Shown in pieces: positions 8,641 through 10,325 of a stretch of 10,325 bases of DNA. Within the stretch, counting starts at the first letter, position 1. Every line of letters starts with the position of its first letter. Below the pieces are notes generated by a model. That model did not search any database. It was not told the origin of the DNA and worked only from the letters and a program-made list of their open reading frames with translations. The stretch comes from Phoronis ovalis (Eukaryota; Phoronida; Phoronidae), in NCBI GenBank assembly GCA_028565635.1, contig JAOXYB010065101.1:1-10325 (forward strand). Direction: 5' to 3'. The position numbers and the translations under genes are program-made.

Positions 8641-8764
8641 GTTTTTGCTGCACACAAGTGATCTGTGTCTCTAACATTTTATATTAATTTTGAAGTTGCT
8701 GGTAATAATACATTGGTCGGGTAATCATTGTATGATATCTACATAATATGTATTACCATGTAAA
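8641..8764 (+). repeat. 124-bp dispersed repeat, uninterrupted copy
   Basis: The segment from gtttttgctgcacacaagtg to tattaccatgtaaa recurs at 9760-10171, where an inserted element splits it. This copy preserves the unfilled target site (ggtaataatacatt at 8701-8714). It falls inside the putative 3' UTR. Confidence 0.85.
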
Positions 8765-8957
8765 CAGCACCCTGCATGAATATTAATTTAAATCTTATTT
8801 TTATATATATTTTATGAAATGATTGAATTACATTTCTGGAAATGACAAGTGGACCTTTATTCAGGTTAACATTTGAGGTACTATGCAGTTTTATATAATC
8901 TTCTTATACCTGGTGTAGTAATGGGTGTAAATAATCAGAATGTCACAGTAATGTCTG

Positions 8958-8967
8958 AATAAATAAA
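8958..8967 (+). promoter_or_regulatory. Double poly(A) signal AATAAATAAA, distal
   Basis: Two overlapping AATAAA hexamers at 8958 and 8962 are followed within about 30 bp by the T-rich stretch tgtatttacttgttc. This fits a cleavage site with a downstream element and is a good candidate for the main 3' end. Confidence 0.5.
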
Positions 8968-8970
8968 ATG

Positions 8971-9311
8971 TTAAAAAATATGTATTTACTTGTTCACTTC
9001 TTGCAACCAGAGTAACACAATTATTATAATAATGCTAGGTTCAAATATTTAGCCTATTCTAAATCTGACAAGAACACTTATTTTATTTCTGTTTTATAAC
9101 TAGTGAAAACATGATTGTTGTGACATGTCCTGCTACACCTTACAAGTTATTCGTACATTTACACTTTTCAACACAAAAACTGTGCGTCATGTTTATACAG
9201 GAAAAAGGTAAATACGAGAAGGCACCTTGGAGCAGGAATAAGCCCATGACCCACTGGGCCATTAAGTCGATCCCGTTTAACTTTTAACTAGGATTTTAGT
9301 AAGAGGTCAAT
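8971..9311. other. Intergenic, nothing supported
   Basis: AT-rich sequence with no gene. Around 9225-9285 there is a GC-richer patch whose reverse strand contains AAACGGGATCGACTTA. This loosely resembles aaacgggtcgactta at about 563-577 and may be a fragment of a dispersed repeat. Confidence 0.4.
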
Positions 9312-9577
9312 TCACTGAAAATAAAAAGCAATTTCATCATACAGAATACTTGAAAATTGGATCTGAACAACTACAACTGTATTCCAGGCTCCACATTTTG
9401 CGTTCCGCACAGTTACTTCATGATTTGAGACAGAAGTCACTGATTTAGGCAAATCCTGTGATACTACTTCACTGTTCCCTTGAAATGTCACTGGTGTAGG
9501 CACATATCCTGTGATGTCTTGTCACCATATCCTAGCTGACCATAGGCATTCCATCCCCATGCAAAAGCTGACCGCAT
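9312..9577 (-). pseudogene. RCC1-like beta-propeller repeat, frameshifted relic
   Basis: On the minus strand, ATG at 9577-9575 opens the frame MRSAFAWGWNAYGQLGYGDK, a classic RCC1 repeat start (W-G-x-N-x-x-G-Q-L-G-x-G-D). That frame stops about 28 codons in. The next frame continues from about 9510 with VPTPVTFQG and later AKCGAWNTVVVV, the typical end of an RCC1 blade (C-G-x-W-x-T), then stops at 9312. Joining the halves needs a 1-2 base shift near 9505-9510, so this looks like one blade of a broken gene. A weak acceptor (attgtag) precedes it at 9579-9580, so it could instead be an exon with a sequencing error. The parent protein cannot be told. Confidence 0.6.
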
Positions 9578-9759
9578 TCTACAATAATAGCAACATTCTT
9601 CATGCTGGCTGTTCTAGATGATGTGGGTGTACAGGATCGGTTGGGATCGGAAGGGACCTTTTTCTCATATAAAGCCTTCGAAGATTCATGATGTCATTAA
9701 ACGGTTCAAGTCATTCATGCTATTACAAAATGTTGAAGCAAACAAAATGTGCAGTGTAC

Positions 9760-10171
9760 GTTTTTGCTGCACACAAGTGATCTATGTCTTTTAATATTTT
9801 ATAATGATCTTGCAGTTGCTGGTAATAATTGAGGGGGTATGGGGAATCCCCAAGGTGCAATGCTCGCACTTAAACATCGGCAATGCTAGCGTGTTGCCAC
9901 AACAAAATAACGGTCGCCAAAAAGATCGACAAGCAAAAAAAACGTTGACAAAAGAAAACAGTTTTAAAAAATTGAAGACAAACAAAAAAAATGGTCGCCA
10001 AAAGACAATTCGCTGCTCGCACTTAACATACCAAGTAAATGCTCGCTGCTCGGACTTAATAGACCCCATCAATGCTCGCTGCTGCTCGCGAAAAAACCCC
10101 TATAGCCCTCAATAATACATTCGTTGTGTAATAGTTGTATGATATCTACATACTATGTATTTCCATGTAAA
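9760..10171 (+). repeat. 124-bp dispersed repeat, copy split by an insertion
   Basis: The left half (9760-9828) matches 8641-8708 and the right half (10116-10171) matches 8709-8764. Between them lie the inserted element and the second TAA. Substitutions are clustered in the middle; both ends are well kept. Confidence 0.85.
9829..10112. mobile_element. 284-bp MITE with TAA target duplication
   Basis: The ends are TTGAGGGGGTATGGGG (9829-9844) and CCCCTATAGCCCTCAA (10097-10112), imperfect inverted repeats of about 16 bp. TAA occurs on both sides (9826-9828 and 10113-10115), while the homologous unfilled site at 8701-8714 has it once. A 3-bp TAA duplication fits the PIF/Harbinger group. Because of A/T ambiguity at the ends, a 5-bp ATAAT duplication with a shorter element is equally consistent. 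The inside is richer in GC than its surroundings and repeats GCTCGC and ggtcgccaaaa motifs. It has no coding capacity; the open frames across it are chance. Confidence 0.85.
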
Positions 10172-10325
10172 GTTTGAGCCATTCTGGTCATTAGTTTAGT
10201 AATCTATTGGTTTGCTCACCTGAGCTAAGCTAGACCCTTGTCACTGTGTCAATAAAAAATCATGCTAAATACGCATTACATATTTCACTCAAAATAGATG
10301 TTTTCTGAAACTTTAATTTTCAAGC
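10172..10325. other. Right edge, possible molluscan-type repeat fragment
   Basis: No gene is seen. tttgctcacctgagct at 10210-10225 recalls the GCTCACCTGAGC motif that is very common in mollusc genomes, but only this short piece is present. An AATAAA lies at 10251-10256. Confidence 0.3.

Larger units (their letters stand above)
8480..8970 (+). other. Probable 3' UTR
   Basis: AT-rich sequence follows the stop codon, with no reading frame and several poly(A) signals. The end of the transcript could be near 8580 (first AATAAA at 8560) or near 8985 (overlapping AATAAA at 8958 and 8962). Confidence 0.6.

Noticed and set aside
9791-10115. Open frames of about 93-103 codons on both strands across the MITE
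   Set aside because: They run across the inserted element and its target duplication and are low-complexity Lys/Asn-rich or Cys/Phe-rich. They are not genes.

Overview
This is a eukaryotic, very AT-rich window. It is almost certainly animal and probably molluscan. It carries the 3' part of one spliced protein-coding gene on the + strand. Five exons join in one frame through GT-AG introns: 209-304, 4930-5133, 5383-5714, 6328-6454 and 8277-8479. They give 319 complete residues followed by a TGA stop. The product is a trypsin-fold serine peptidase that reads most like the FAM111 (FAM111A/FAM111B) type. A full putative His-Asp-Ser triad is visible (His89, Asp152, Ser249, numbered from the first complete codon in the window). 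The first exon starts with a phase-1 acceptor, so the true N-terminus lies upstream. The mollusc guess rests on intron style, TA-rich intergenic DNA, abundant small inverted-repeat elements and a 'GCTCACCTGAGC' motif near the right edge that recalls a common molluscan repeat. It is inference only.

Layout. Positions 1-208 are intron or upstream DNA without a visible gene. Intron 1 (305-4929) holds a tandem direct duplication of about 1.55 kb (about 1294-2870 and 2873-4417). Each copy contains a long imperfect inverted repeat that could fold into a hairpin of about 850 nt. Intron 2 (5134-5382) and intron 3 (5715-6327) are plain apart from a perfect 11-bp-arm palindrome at 6067-6091. Intron 4 (6455-8276) holds a 613-bp non-autonomous mariner-like element (7286-7898) with a 26-bp minisatellite inside it. 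It also holds a 51-bp minisatellite with one CACGTG E-box per unit (7994-8235), ending about 40 bp before the last exon.

Downstream of the gene are a probable 3' UTR with poly(A) signals at 8560 and 8958-8967, and a decayed RCC1-like repeat on the minus strand (9312-9577) with an apparent frameshift. A second copy of a 124-bp segment found just after the gene is also present. That second copy is split by a 284-bp terminal-inverted-repeat element (9829-10112) with a TAA target duplication, and the unsplit copy at 8641-8764 serves as the empty-site comparison.

The protease is the only clearly functional gene. Most of the remaining DNA is repeats that have accumulated in its introns and 3' flank. 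I saw no bacterial-type operon, CRISPR array, tRNA or rRNA.
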